Origin: JBBEAM01 sp040882845
GTDB lineage: Bacteria; Pseudomonadota; Alphaproteobacteria; Kiloniellales; DSM-21159
Assembly (NCBI GenBank): GCA_040882845.1
Contig: JBBEAM010000013.1
Coordinates: forward strand, 248,001-312,000
Direction of reading: 5' to 3'
DNA: 64,000 nt
The translations under genes and the position numbers were made by a program. The notes below the pieces were generated by a model. It searched no databases and was not told the DNA's origin. It was given only the letters and a program-made list of their open reading frames with translations. This document shows positions 1 to 9,847 of the stretch, piece after piece. Position 1 is the stretch's first letter, and every line of letters starts with the position of its first letter.

Positions 1-1772
1 TCGAGCATCGCCGCGATACGGCCGATGTCGGTCTGGTCCATGATCGCCAGGGCGCGGGAGGCCGCGGCCTGGCTGTCGAGCTGGCGAATCCGCGCCTTGA
101 CCCGCGGCAGCGCGGCGGCGCTCATCGACAGCTCGCGCACCCCGAGGCCGAGCAGCAGTGCCGTGAAGCGCGGATCGCCGGCGATCTCGCCGCAGATCGA
201 CAGCGGCTTGCCGGCGCGCTGGGCCGCGCCGACGGTGAACTGGATCAGCCGGAGAACCGCGGGGTGCAGCGGATTGTAGAGATAGGCGACCTGCTCCTCG
301 CCGCGGTCGATGGCCAGGGTGTACATCGTCAAATCGTTGGTGCCGATGGCGAAGAAGTCGGCCTCATGAGCCAGCGCGTCGGCGGCCAGCGCGGCGCCGG
401 GAATCTCGATCATCACGCCGAGCGGCGGCAGGGGGTCGGCGATGGCGACGCCCTGCTTGGCGAGCTTTTTGGCCAGCTTGGCCAGGATCTTGCGCACGCT
501 GCGCACCTCGCCGACCGAGGAGATCATCGGCAGAAGGATGCGCACCGGCCCCTTGACGCCGGCGCGCAGGATTGCCGTCAGCTGGGTTTCAAGCAGCTCC
601 GGCCGCTTCAGCGACAGCCGGATGGCGCGCAGGCCGAGCGCCGGGTTGGCACCGGCGCTGAGATGCGCGCCCAGCGCCGTCGCCAGCTTCTCGCCGCCGA
701 CGTCCAGGGTGCGCACGGTGACCGGCCGCCCGCCCATCGCGGCGACGATCTGCTCCAGCGCCGCGGTCTGCTCCTCGACGTCCGGCAGATCGTCGCGGTT
801 CATGTAGAGGAACTCGGTGCGCAGCAGCCCGATCCCCTCGGCCCCGACCGCAACCGCCTGCTTGGCCTCGCGCGGCAGCTCGAGGTTGGCGTGCAGGGTG
901 ACCTCGGCCGCGTCGCGGGTCACCGCCGGCAGGTCGCGCAGCCGCGACAGGGCGCGATGCTCGCGCTCCATTTCGCGCTGCAGCAAGCGGTAGTCGGCGA
1001 GCCGCTTGGCCGTCGGGTTGACGATTACCCGGCCGCGGCTGCCATCGACGATCACGGTTTCGCCGGCCGCGACGCCGCCGAGCAGGCCGGTGACGCCGAG
1101 CACGGCGGGCAGGCCGAGCGAGCGCGCCATGATCGCGGTATGGCCTTCGGCGCCGCCCAGCACGGTGGAAAAGCCGCCGATCTGGCGCGGATCCATCAGC
1201 GCGGTATCCGCCGGGGTGATCTCCTCGGCGACGATGATCGAGCTGGGCGCGATCTTGGCGAAGCTTTCGTAGTCGGCCTTGGAAAGGTTGCGCAGGATGC
1301 GGTAGCCGACCTCGCGGATGTCCTCGCCACGGGTGCGCAGGTAGGGGTCGTCGAGCTCGGCGAAGGCGCCGGCGATGCTCTCGACCTCGCCGCGCAGCGC
1401 CGCCTCGGCGTTGATCCGGCGGTCGGCGATGCGCCCCAGCACGCCCTTGATCAGCCGCGAGGAGCCGAGCATCTGGGAATGGGCGTCGAGCAGGTAGCCG
1501 AGCTCCTCTGCGGCGCGGCCATGCACGGACTCGGCCTTGCGCTTGAGCTTGTCGATCTGGCGGCCCGCCTTGGCCACGGCCTGCTCGAAGCGTTCCGCCT
1601 CGGCCGCCAGCCGGCGCTGCGGCAGCTTGTACTCGGTCACCTGGATCTCGCCGGATTCGCGCAGGTAGGCGGGGCCGATGGCGATGCCCGGGGCGACGCC
1701 GAGGCCCTCGAACACCCGCTCCTTGGCGCTGTCGCGTTTGGCGTTTCTCCTGCGGTCTGGTCTGGTTGGCAT
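1..1772 (-). CDS. ptsI: Phosphoenolpyruvate-protein phosphotransferase (PTS enzyme I), C-terminus cut by window edge
   Basis: Enzyme I autophosphorylates from PEP and passes the phosphate to HPr. About 590 codons read on the minus strand with no stop before base 1. The active-site histidine (about residue 211) lies in the motif EGHTAIMARSLG. Further toward the C-terminus are GIGLLRTEFLYMN and a FFAIGTNDLTMY segment, both typical of the PEP-binding TIM barrel. There is no N-terminal GAF domain, so it resembles PtsI more than the nitrogen-type PtsP. The ATG overlaps the ptsH stop as TGATG, which implies translational coupling. Only the last few residues are expected to be missing. With no EIIB/EIIC nearby, its role here is probably regulatory (inference). 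Confidence 0.93.
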   Translation of the reverse strand, partial: MPTRPDRRRNAKRDSAKERVFEGLGVAPGIAIGPAYLRESGEIQVTEYKLPQRRLAAEAERFEQAVAKAGRQIDKLKRKAESVHGRAAEELGYLLDAHSQMLGSSRLIKGVLGRIADRRINAEAALRGEVESIAGAFAELDDPYLRTRGEDIREVGYRILRNLSKADYESFAKIAPSSIIVAEEITPADTALMDPRQIGGFSTVLGGAEGHTAIMARSLGLPAVLGVTGLLGGVAAGETVIVDGSRGRVIVNPTAKRLADYRLLQREMEREHRALSRLRDLPAVTRDAAEVTLHANLELPREAKQAVAVGAEGIGLLRTEFLYMNRDDLPDVEEQTAALEQIVAAMGGRPVTVRTLDVGGEKLATALGAHLSAGANPALGLRAIRLSLKRPELLETQLTAILRAGVKGPVRILLPMISSVGEVRSVRKILAKLAKKLAKQGVAIADPLPPLGVMIEIPGAALAADALAHEADFFAIGTNDLTMYTLAIDRGEEQVAYLYNPLHPAVLRLIQFTVGAAQRAGKPLSICGEIAGDPRFTALLLGLGVRELSMSAAALPRVKARIRQLDSQAAASRALAIMDQTDIGRIAAML

Positions 1773-2065
1773 CAGCTTTGCTCTTCGTCGAAAGCGCGGC
1801 GCACCAGCTCGGCGAGCGCGTCGAGCGCCGCTTCCCGCTCGCGGCCGCTGGCCGTCAGTTCAATCTGGCAGCCGGGCGCGGCGGCCAGCATCATCAGCCC
1901 CATGATCGAGGAGCCGGGCACTTCCTGACCGCTTTTGCTGACCGTCACCTCGGCATCGAAGCTGGCCGCCAGCTTGACGAACTTCGCCGCGGCGCGGGCG
2001 TGCAGCCCCTTCTGATTGACGATGGTGACCCGGCGCTTGGCCCGGGCGGTCGAATCCTGCGGCAT
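1772..2065 (-). CDS. ptsH: HPr phosphocarrier protein
   Basis: This is a 97-residue HPr that accepts phosphate from enzyme I. The catalytic histidine is His22 in KGLHARAAAKFV. The regulatory serine, target of HprK, is Ser53 in GSSIMGLMML, so both sites of a dual-controlled HPr are present. The N-terminus is about ten residues longer than Escherichia coli HPr. It lies between the EIIA gene (34 bases upstream) and ptsI (overlapping), in one minus-strand operon with hprK-rapZ further upstream. The presence of the Ser site together with an HprK domain in the same operon indicates a regulatory PTS. Confidence 0.95.
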   Translation of the reverse strand: MPQDSTARAKRRVTIVNQKGLHARAAAKFVKLAASFDAEVTVSKSGQEVPGSSIMGLMMLAAAPGCQIELTASGREREAALDALAELVRRAFDEEQS

Positions 2066-2099
2066 GGATCCCGTTCTCTTGTGCGGCGGCCCGGCGGGG

Positions 2100-2510
2100 T
2101 CAGCCGACGTTTTCGTCGGCGAGCAGCTGGGAGGCGACGTTGATGTACTTGCGGCCGGCTTCCTGGGCCTGACGCACGGCCTCGGTCAGGCTGGCGGAGC
2201 CGCGCAGGCTGGCAAGCTTGATCAGCATCGGCAGGTTGATGCCGGCGATCACCTCGACCTTGCCTTGGTCGAGTACGGAGATCGCTAGGTTCGAGGGGGT
2301 GCCGCCGAACATGTCGGTGAGGATCGCCACGCCCTTGCCCTTGTCCACCTTGGCGACGGAATCGATGATTTCCTGACGGCGCTGCTCCATGTCGTCGTCG
2401 GGACCGATGCAGACGCTGCAGACGTTCTTCTGCGGTCCGACCACGTGCTCCATCGCGGCTACGAACTCCTGGGCAAGTTTGCCGTGGGTCACGAGTACCA
2501 GTCCGATCAT
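2100..2510 (-). CDS. PTS EIIA component, mannose family
   Basis: A stand-alone EIIA(Man)-type domain of 136 residues. The phospho-acceptor is His9 in LVLVTHGKLAQEF near the N-terminus, and the family segment TDMFGGTPSNLA follows in the middle. No EIIB, EIIC or EIID domain is fused or adjacent, so it cannot transport sugar by itself. In alphaproteobacteria this protein sits in the same operon as HPr and HprK and is regarded as a signalling output of the PTS. The start ATG has a GGCGGAGG stretch directly upstream, closer than usual. It lies 71 bases downstream of hprK-rapZ and 34 bases upstream of ptsH. Confidence 0.93.
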   Translation of the reverse strand: MIGLVLVTHGKLAQEFVAAMEHVVGPQKNVCSVCIGPDDDMEQRRQEIIDSVAKVDKGKGVAILTDMFGGTPSNLAISVLDQGKVEVIAGINLPMLIKLASLRGSASLTEAVRQAQEAGRKYINVASQLLADENVG

Positions 2511-2581
2511 GCCTCCGCCCCCTGCGCTTCCAAGGCTTGTTGTGCGCCTCGTTCGATTCTTCAGGTCGAGTCCTAGCGCAA

Positions 2582-3934
2582 TTAAGTCTCCGCTGCACCT
2601 GCGATATCTCGGTGCGAGATGTCCAGGGTTTCCACCCCTTCGGCGCGCAGCCAGGCCGCCAGGCGCTCTGCCACGACCACCGAGCGGTGCCGTCCGCCGG
2701 TGCAGCCGACGGCGATGGTCAGGTAGCTTTTACCCTCCGCCGCATAGCGCGGCAGCAGCGGACTTAGCAAGCCCGTCAGGGCGTCGAAGAAGTCGGCGAA
2801 ACCGCTGTCGCTCTCGACATAATGCGCCACCTCCGGCGCCTGGCCGGTCAGGGGCCGCAGGGTTTCGCGGTAATGCGGATTGGCCAGGAAGCGCACGTCG
2901 AACACCAGGTCGGCCTCGCGCGGCAGGCCCTTGCGGTAAGAAAAGGAGACGATCGCTACGCTGAGCCTGCCCCGGCGAAGCTGGCTGAAATGTCCGGCGA
3001 GCTGGCGGCGCAGGTCGGCCACGCTTAACTCCGTGGTGTCGATCGTCAGATCGGCGCGGGCCAGCAGCGGCCGCATCAGCCGCCGCTCGGCGGCGATGCC
3101 GTCGGCGAGCGGCCGCTCCTCGGCCAGGGGGTGGCGGCGCCGGGTTTCAGTGAAGCGGCGGCGCAGGGCCTCGTCCTCGCAGTCGAGAAAAACCAGCCGG
3201 GCGGCGATGCCGGGATCGCGCGCCAGCTCCGCGAGCTGTTCCAGCAGCGGGTCGATGGCGAAGTCTCGGCCGCGCAGATCCATGCCGATGGCCAGCGGCT
3301 TTCTGCGTCCGGCGCTGTCCCGGGAGAGCACCTGGGGCAGCAGGCCAAGCGGCAGATTGTCGATCGCTTCGAAGCCGAGATCCTCGAGAATCTTCAGGGC
3401 CGAGCTGCGGCCGGCGCCGGACATCCCGGTAACCAGCGCCACCTGGGCGGCGTCGGCCCCGGCCGGAGCCGGCTCCGCCGCGCCGCCGGCGAACTGGAGG
3501 CGCTGCAGGGCGAGCTTGACCTTGGCCGGGGCCGAGGCTTCGAAGGGCGCCAGCTCGATGCGCGGAACGGCCACGCCCAGCAGGCGCTCCTCCCGCGGTT
3601 CGGGCAGGCGCTCCACCGCGCCGCTTTCGGCGAGATCGACGATCAGGACCAGCGGCGCTTCCGGCAGGGCGGGTAGCTGCTCCAGGCCGAGCCCGCGCAC
3701 CTCCAGGCGGTCCTTGATTTCCGGCGGGCAGGAAACGTGCAGCCGGCCGCCGCGCCGGGTGACCAGGCTCTGGTCGTCGGCGACCAGCTTCTCGCCGGCA
3801 TCGATCAGGCGCAGCGCCAGGTCCGACTTTCCGGCCCCCGAGGGGCCGCGCAGCAGCACCCCCTGCCCGGCCACGGCGATGCAGGTGCCGTGCAGCCTGG
3901 CGGTGTCCTCCGCGGATGGCGTATTCCCGGCCAT
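2582..3934 (-). CDS. HprK-RapZ fusion: HPr kinase/phosphorylase domain joined to RNase adapter RapZ
   Basis: One open frame of 450 residues carries two proteins that are normally separate. Residues 1-148 are the short alphaproteobacterial HprK type: Walker A GPSGAGKS at 30-37, LVADDQSLV near 50-58, and the HprK signature EVRGLGLEQLP at 78-88. An Ala/Pro/Gly linker (about 149-163) leads to a RapZ module: P-loop GMSGAGRS at 170-177, AIDNLPLGLL just after, and the C-terminal GCTGGRHRSV at 410-419. HprK phosphorylates and dephosphorylates the HPr serine. RapZ binds small RNA and nucleotide-type ligands and guides RNase E in enterobacteria. The gene starts 6 bases after chvG ends. Separate adjacent hprK and rapZ genes are the usual alphaproteobacterial state. 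I see no stop or frame change at the junction. Confidence 0.93.
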   Translation of the reverse strand: MAGNTPSAEDTARLHGTCIAVAGQGVLLRGPSGAGKSDLALRLIDAGEKLVADDQSLVTRRGGRLHVSCPPEIKDRLEVRGLGLEQLPALPEAPLVLIVDLAESGAVERLPEPREERLLGVAVPRIELAPFEASAPAKVKLALQRLQFAGGAAEPAPAGADAAQVALVTGMSGAGRSSALKILEDLGFEAIDNLPLGLLPQVLSRDSAGRRKPLAIGMDLRGRDFAIDPLLEQLAELARDPGIAARLVFLDCEDEALRRRFTETRRRHPLAEERPLADGIAAERRLMRPLLARADLTIDTTELSVADLRRQLAGHFSQLRRGRLSVAIVSFSYRKGLPREADLVFDVRFLANPHYRETLRPLTGQAPEVAHYVESDSGFADFFDALTGLLSPLLPRYAAEGKSYLTIAVGCTGGRHRSVVVAERLAAWLRAEGVETLDISHRDIAGAAET

Positions 3935-3940
3935 GACCGG

Positions 3941-5776
3941 CTACTCCGCGGGCAGGTAGACGACGAAGCGGGCGCCAGCCACCTTGCCGCCAAGATGGCG
4001 GTTCTCGGCGTGGATCGCGCCGTGGTGCGCCTCGACGATCTGCTTGGAGATGCTGAGGCCCAGGCCCGAGTGGGTGCCGAACTTCTCGCCTTCCGGGCGC
4101 TGGGTGTAGAAGCGGCTGAAGACGTCCTTGATCTTGTTCTGGGGGATGCCCGGCCCCTCGTCGGCCACGGTGATCATCACCCAGCCGGGGTTGCGCGGAT
4201 CGGCGTCGGGCACCAGCCGCGCCTCCAGGCGGATGACGCCGCCTGGCGGGCTGAAGGAGACGGCGTTGCTGATCAGGTTGCGGAAGACCTGCCCGATGCG
4301 GCCTTCCAGCCCCTGGACCTGCAGCGCCTGGCCGCGGTCGATCTGCATTTCGAAGCGCGGCGCGCCCTCGCGGCTCTCGGCGCCGGCGCGGTGGACGTCG
4401 ACCAGCGCCTCCAGCAGCTTGGCGACATCGACCGGCTCCATCTCGGCGCGCAGCAGTTCGGCATCGAGCCGCGAAGCATCGGAGATATCGCTGATCAGAC
4501 GGTCGAGGCGCTGCACGTCGTCGAGGATGATCGACATCAGCTTCTTCTGCTGCTCCGGGTTCTCGACCCGCTTGACCGTCTCGACCGCGCTGCGCAGCGA
4601 GGTCAGCGGATTCTTGATCTCATGCGCGACGTCGGCGGCGAAGCCTTCGATGGCGTCGAGGCGTTCCTGCAGCACGTTGGTCATGTCGATCAGCGCGCCG
4701 GAAAGGTCGCCGATTTCGTCCTGGCGCGCGGTGAAATCCGGAATCTGCGCGCGCTCGCTGATGCCGCCGCGCCCGCCGCGCACCCGCGAGGCGGCGCCGG
4801 CCAGGATCTGGATCGGCCGGGCGATGGTGCGTGCGAGATAGAGCGACAGCAAGACGGTGATGGTGAAGGCGGCGCCGAACACGATCAGGATGTCGCGCCG
4901 CCGGCTGCTGACCGCCCGCATCACCGTCGTGCCGTCCTTGGACAGCAGCAGGGCCGCGGCGATCTGGCGGTAGCGCTGCACCGGCACCGCGATGGTCAGC
5001 GCGAGGCGTCCATCGGCGCGGGCGCGGACACGGGCCGGAGTCTCGCCTTCCAGCGCGCCGATCACCTCGTCGAAGGCATCGGCGCTGAGGTTGGGGCCAT
5101 CGGGCATGCGCGGATAGTTCTGGCTGCCGGCCAGGCGCCGGGAGACCGCGTCGTAGGCGTCGCCCATCCGGTCGAGCAGCCGGTCGCCGAAGCTCTCCTC
5201 GTGCGTCACCAACTCCTCGACGATCACCTGGCCGCTTGCGCCACTGAGCTGGGCGCTGTCGGCGACGATCACGCCGTTACGGCCGAACACCCGGGCGCGC
5301 AGAGCGGTATCGCTCCAGAACTGGCGCATCAGCAGCCGCGCCGTTTCGTGCAGCAGGATCTGCTCGCCGGCATCGTTGGAGCGGACCGCCGTGGCGCCCA
5401 AGGCGACCGAGAAGGCCTGGGCCTGGGTCAGCATGGCTTCCTGCTCGGAGGCGATCAGGGTCTGACGGTAGTCGTCGAGGTGCAGCAGGCCCAGGATGGG
5501 AATGACCAGGGCCAGCAGGTTGATCGCCAGGATCTTGCGGGTAAGCGGGGAGCTCCAGGCCCGCCGCCTGCGCCGGCGGCGGCGCGGACGGTGCTCGCTG
5601 CCGGCCGCGGCTTCCTGCCAGCGGTCCTCGTCCTCCTCCTGGTCCATTTCCTCGAGGATATTCTCGAAGGACTCCTCGGGGAGCTGCCGGCGCTCGAGGT
5701 CGACCGAGACGTCCGCGGGCTCCGCGTCTTCTGCGGCGCGGCCGGCGTCGTGCTTGCGGGAGGGTTCGGCGGTCAT
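3941..5776 (-). CDS. chvG: ChvG-family sensor histidine kinase
   Basis: Membrane sensor kinase of 611 residues, partner of ChvI. Order: a long acidic then arginine-rich cytoplasmic N-terminus (1-80), membrane segment about 82-98, a periplasmic sensing region about 100-293, membrane segment about 295-315, a HAMP region, then the H-box FAADVAHEIKNPLTS with phospho-accepting His385. The catalytic ATPase region has an N-box (NLISNAVSFSP), a G1 motif (DEGPGIP) and a G2-like GLGLSIS. ChvG/ExoS in Rhizobiales senses acid and cell-envelope stress. The highly charged N-terminus (RRRRRRRR near 65-72) is longer than I would expect. It is the gene before hprK-rapZ, separated by 6 bases. Confidence 0.93.
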   Translation of the reverse strand: MTAEPSRKHDAGRAAEDAEPADVSVDLERRQLPEESFENILEEMDQEEDEDRWQEAAAGSEHRPRRRRRRRRAWSSPLTRKILAINLLALVIPILGLLHLDDYRQTLIASEQEAMLTQAQAFSVALGATAVRSNDAGEQILLHETARLLMRQFWSDTALRARVFGRNGVIVADSAQLSGASGQVIVEELVTHEESFGDRLLDRMGDAYDAVSRRLAGSQNYPRMPDGPNLSADAFDEVIGALEGETPARVRARADGRLALTIAVPVQRYRQIAAALLLSKDGTTVMRAVSSRRRDILIVFGAAFTITVLLSLYLARTIARPIQILAGAASRVRGGRGGISERAQIPDFTARQDEIGDLSGALIDMTNVLQERLDAIEGFAADVAHEIKNPLTSLRSAVETVKRVENPEQQKKLMSIILDDVQRLDRLISDISDASRLDAELLRAEMEPVDVAKLLEALVDVHRAGAESREGAPRFEMQIDRGQALQVQGLEGRIGQVFRNLISNAVSFSPPGGVIRLEARLVPDADPRNPGWVMITVADEGPGIPQNKIKDVFSRFYTQRPEGEKFGTHSGLGLSISKQIVEAHHGAIHAENRHLGGKVAGARFVVYLPAE

Positions 5777-5855
5777 GGGCGCGCAGTATAGCGGCCAAGA
5801 CAGGGCCTTGCGTCAATTCTCGCGTGACGTCGAATCGGGCTCCCCCGATCTGCGT

Positions 5856-6557
5856 CTACTGATCGCGGTAGCGGTAGCCGACGCCGTAGAGAGTTTCGAT
5901 CTGGTCGAAGTCGTCGTCGACCTGCTTGAACTTCTTGCGCAGCCGCTTGATGTGGCTGTCGATGGTGCGGTCGTCGACGTAGATGTGCTCGCCGTAGGCG
6001 GCGTCCATCAGCTGGTCGCGGTTCTTGACGTGGCCGGGGCGCAGCGCCAGGGCCTTGAGGATCAGGAACTCGGTGACCGTCAGGTTCACCTGCTCGCCCT
6101 TCCAGGTGCAGAGATGGCGCGCCGGATCGAGCAGCAGCTCGCCGCGGGTGATCGGCGCTTCCTTGGCCTCGCTGTCGGTGTCGTTGCGCAGCTGCTCGCG
6201 GCGCAGCAGGGCGCGGATCCGCTCGACCAGCAGGCGCTGGGTGAAGGGCTTGGTGATGTAGTCGTCGGCGCCCATGCGCAGGCCGAGCACCTCGTCGACC
6301 TCGTCGTCCTTGGAGGTGAGGAAGATCACCGGCAGGGTCGAGGAGCCTTCGCGCAGCCGTCCGAGCAGCTCCATGCCATCCATCCGCGGCATCTTGATGT
6401 CGAGCACGGCGAGATCGGCCGGCTGGGTGCTGAGGCCGCGCAGCGCTTCATAGCCGTCGGTGTAGGTCCGCACCTTGAACCCCTCGGCCTCCAGAGCCAT
6501 GGAGACGGAGGTAAGGATGTTGCGGTCGTCGTCGACGAGGGCGATGGTATGCTGCAT
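5856..6557 (-). CDS. chvI: ChvI-family response regulator
   Basis: OmpR-type response regulator of 233 residues with start MQHTIALVDDDRN. The receiver domain has the acidic pair at 9-11, phospho-acceptor Asp53 in AVLDIKMPRMDG, the LTSKDD threonine region and KPF lysine. The C-terminal winged helix includes LTVTEFLILKAL and DRTIDSHIKRLRKKF. The frame stays open upstream to about 6923. I chose 6557 because it matches the normal ChvI N-terminus and has GGGGA about 6 bases upstream; an ATG at 6620 would add 21 unrelated residues. Transcribed ahead of chvG with an 79-base gap, and probably co-transcribed with it. Confidence 0.94.
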   Translation of the reverse strand: MQHTIALVDDDRNILTSVSMALEAEGFKVRTYTDGYEALRGLSTQPADLAVLDIKMPRMDGMELLGRLREGSSTLPVIFLTSKDDEVDEVLGLRMGADDYITKPFTQRLLVERIRALLRREQLRNDTDSEAKEAPITRGELLLDPARHLCTWKGEQVNLTVTEFLILKALALRPGHVKNRDQLMDAAYGEHIYVDDRTIDSHIKRLRKKFKQVDDDFDQIETLYGVGYRYRDQ

Positions 6558-6704
6558 CTGCTGTCCCCGGGGGGCTGCTTCGGAGTGGCTTTCGGCCGCC
6601 AGGCCTTGGTGCTGTGTCATGAAAAGGACATTCGCGGCGCACTGTGGCGGCTTTGCGTCCCCTCCTAGGTTGCTTTGTGGTGCTTTATGGATCAATTGAG
6701 GGGC

Positions 6705-7496
6705 ATGACACAAGCCGCAGCATCGCTTCCCGACTCCTCGCCCGGGGGTAACCCGGAAAGCGCCGCCTATACCGCCCGCCGCCTGCTGCGCGCTACCGAG
6801 ACCGCGGCGCTGGCCACCGAACTGACGGAAGATCGGGGAGTCTGGCCCTACGGTTCCGCGGTGCTGGCCGCAAGCGATTGCCGCGGGCGCCCCTTGCTGC
6901 TGCTCTCCGACCTGGCCGAGCACAGCAGGAACCTGCTGGCGAATTCCCGCGCCAGTCTGCTGATCGGGCCTCAGGAGGGGCCGCGGGATAACCCGGGCGA
7001 TCCGCTAGAGCGGCCTCGCGTGACCCTGCTCGGGGAACTCCGGCCCTGCCCGCGGGAGGAGGCGGAGCCGCGCTACCTGCGGCGCTTTCCCCAGGCCGCG
7101 CTGTACAAGGACTTCAAGGACTTCAACTTCTACCGCCTGGAGGTCGCGCGTGGCCATCTGGTGGCCGGCTTCGGCCGGATCGACTGGCTGGCGGCGGAGG
7201 ATCTGCTGTTCGAGCGGGAGAAGGTCGCGCCGCTGGCCGCCGCCGAGGCGGATATCCTCGAGCACATGAACGCCGATCACGCCGACGCCCTGGCCCTGAT
7301 CGCCGGGCTGTTCGGCGGCGGCGCGGCGGACTGGCGGATTGTCGGGGTCGATCCCGAAGGCGTCGATCTTGTCAGCGAGTCCAACCGATTGCGGGTTCCC
7401 TTCGGCAAAGCGGTCTTCGATGCTGAAGCTTGCCGCGTCGAACTGGTCGGCTTGACAAAGCGGGCGCGGCGCGAGGCGGCCGGGCAGACGCCCTAG
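6705..7496 (+). CDS. HugZ-like pyridoxamine 5'-phosphate oxidase family protein with C-terminal DUF2470 domain
   Basis: About 263 residues. The N-terminal split-barrel flavin-binding fold covers roughly 10-165 (WPYGSAVLAASDCRG, ASLLIGPQ, YKDFKDFNFYRLEV). The C-terminal DUF2470 domain contains ILEHMNADHADALALIAG. This combination is typical of HugZ/HutZ-like heme-utilisation or flavin proteins; an actual heme role cannot be read from the sequence. Divergent from chvI. The start is uncertain: ATG at 6705 has GAGGGG very close upstream, and an in-frame ATG at 6687 is an alternative. Confidence 0.85.
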   Translation: MTQAAASLPDSSPGGNPESAAYTARRLLRATETAALATELTEDRGVWPYGSAVLAASDCRGRPLLLLSDLAEHSRNLLANSRASLLIGPQEGPRDNPGDPLERPRVTLLGELRPCPREEAEPRYLRRFPQAALYKDFKDFNFYRLEVARGHLVAGFGRIDWLAAEDLLFEREKVAPLAAAEADILEHMNADHADALALIAGLFGGGAADWRIVGVDPEGVDLVSESNRLRVPFGKAVFDAEACRVELVGLTKRARREAAGQTP

Positions 7497-7517
7497 AAAG
7501 ACCACAGGCATCGCCGG

Positions 7518-7546
7518 TTGCCAGGGGGGCAGCGGCCCGTCATATT
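7518..7546 (+). promoter_or_regulatory. Candidate sigma-70 promoter of pckA
   Basis: TTGCCA (7518-7523) and CATATT (7541-7546) are separated by 17 bases, with pckA starting 76 bases after the -10. Five of six -35 and four of six -10 bases match consensus. Position and spacing are right, but no experimental support is visible. Confidence 0.4.
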
Positions 7547-7621
7547 CCCTCCACAGGCATGCAAGAAGGCCCGTGCGGCGGCACTCCGACCGCGTGAGGC
7601 GCGTTTTTCACGGGGAGTGAA

Positions 7622-9232
<1,611 letters not shown>

Positions 9233-9256
9233 TCTTCGGCTTATCAGACAAAAAGC

Positions 9257-9288
9257 GAGGGCCGTGGCTGGGGGGAACCACGGCCCTC
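9257..9288. terminator. Bidirectional hairpin terminator between pckA and the small lipoprotein gene
   Basis: A perfect 11-bp stem (9257-9267 with 9278-9288, GAGGGCCGTGG and its complement) closes a 10-base loop. On the minus strand the stem is followed by GCTTTTTG. On the plus strand the T content downstream is weak. It sits between two convergent genes, so it probably serves both, better for the minus strand. Confidence 0.75.
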
Positions 9289-9358
9289 TCTACGCGCATC
9301 TGAGCTTTATGGGGGAGTCTCTTGATTGGCGCGCAGTCTCTGTACGCTCTCTCGAGCG

Positions 9359-9586
9359 TTAATCCTGTGTTTCGTCCACGATCCAGCCGGTGAGGCCGCC
9401 GGCGCCGGCGCCGATCGCCGCGCCTTCGAGAAGGCCGATACCGCCGGCTACTGCGCCGACACCGGTTCCGACCGCGGCGCCGATGGCGACGCCACTGACG
9501 ATGCGCTGCTCGGTCTGACTCATGTTGCTGCAGCCGGTAAGGCCGAGCATTGCAGCGGTCGCTAAAGCGATGGTCACGGTCTTCAT
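9359..9586 (-). CDS. Small glycine-zipper outer-membrane lipoprotein
   Basis: A 75-residue protein starting MKTVTIALATAAML, with a lipobox LTGC that predicts cleavage before Cys and lipidation. After it comes a Gly/Ala-rich glycine-zipper segment (GVAIGAAVGTGVGAVAGG and a second GAAIGAGAGGLTGWIVD). This resembles the SlyB/Rick-17kDa-like or osmotic lipoprotein glycine-zipper group, with no known specific function. Start chosen at 9586 because TTGGAGGTC lies just upstream; a longer start at 9601 would spoil the signal peptide. It is a lone minus-strand gene convergent with pckA. Confidence 0.85.
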   Translation of the reverse strand: MKTVTIALATAAMLGLTGCSNMSQTEQRIVSGVAIGAAVGTGVGAVAGGIGLLEGAAIGAGAGGLTGWIVDETQD

Positions 9587-9780
9587 GGATCCGACCTCCA
9601 AAGCGTTATCCCGTTACTATCTAATCTGGCCTGCGATTGCGGAGAATCATGGGGCAGATTATGACCATTTCGCGGCGGCTCGGGTGGCGCGCGCCGCAGA
9701 GATTCCGAGATATTTCTTTTTCCGCCAAGATGTTAGGAAGGTTTCTGTGACAAAAGCCCGCCCCCGGGGTTTTAGCCGCA

Positions 9781-9810
9781 TTGACAAAACCCCGCGACCT
9801 TCGGCCTAGT
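9781..9810 (+). promoter_or_regulatory. Candidate promoter of the rhomboid-yciB pair
   Basis: A perfect -35 TTGACA (9781-9786) is followed after 17-18 bases by a weak -10 (CCTAGT at 9805-9810). The rhomboid start lies 38 bases further. The rest of the 9587-9847 intergenic region shows no gene. Confidence 0.35.
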
Positions 9811-9847
9811 GCCGCCCTGTCCGGTTCCGACGGGACGAAAGGCGGCG

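Noticed and set aside
264..1928. Plus-strand 554-codon open frame opposite ptsI
   Set aside because: It lies antisense to clear enzyme I motifs. Its sequence is low-complexity and Gly/Ala/Arg/Gln-rich, as expected from a GC-rich antisense frame.
3737..5791. Plus-strand 684-codon frame across hprK-rapZ and chvG
   Set aside because: The opposite strand holds complete HprK and ChvG motifs. This frame has no recognised domain and the typical antisense composition.
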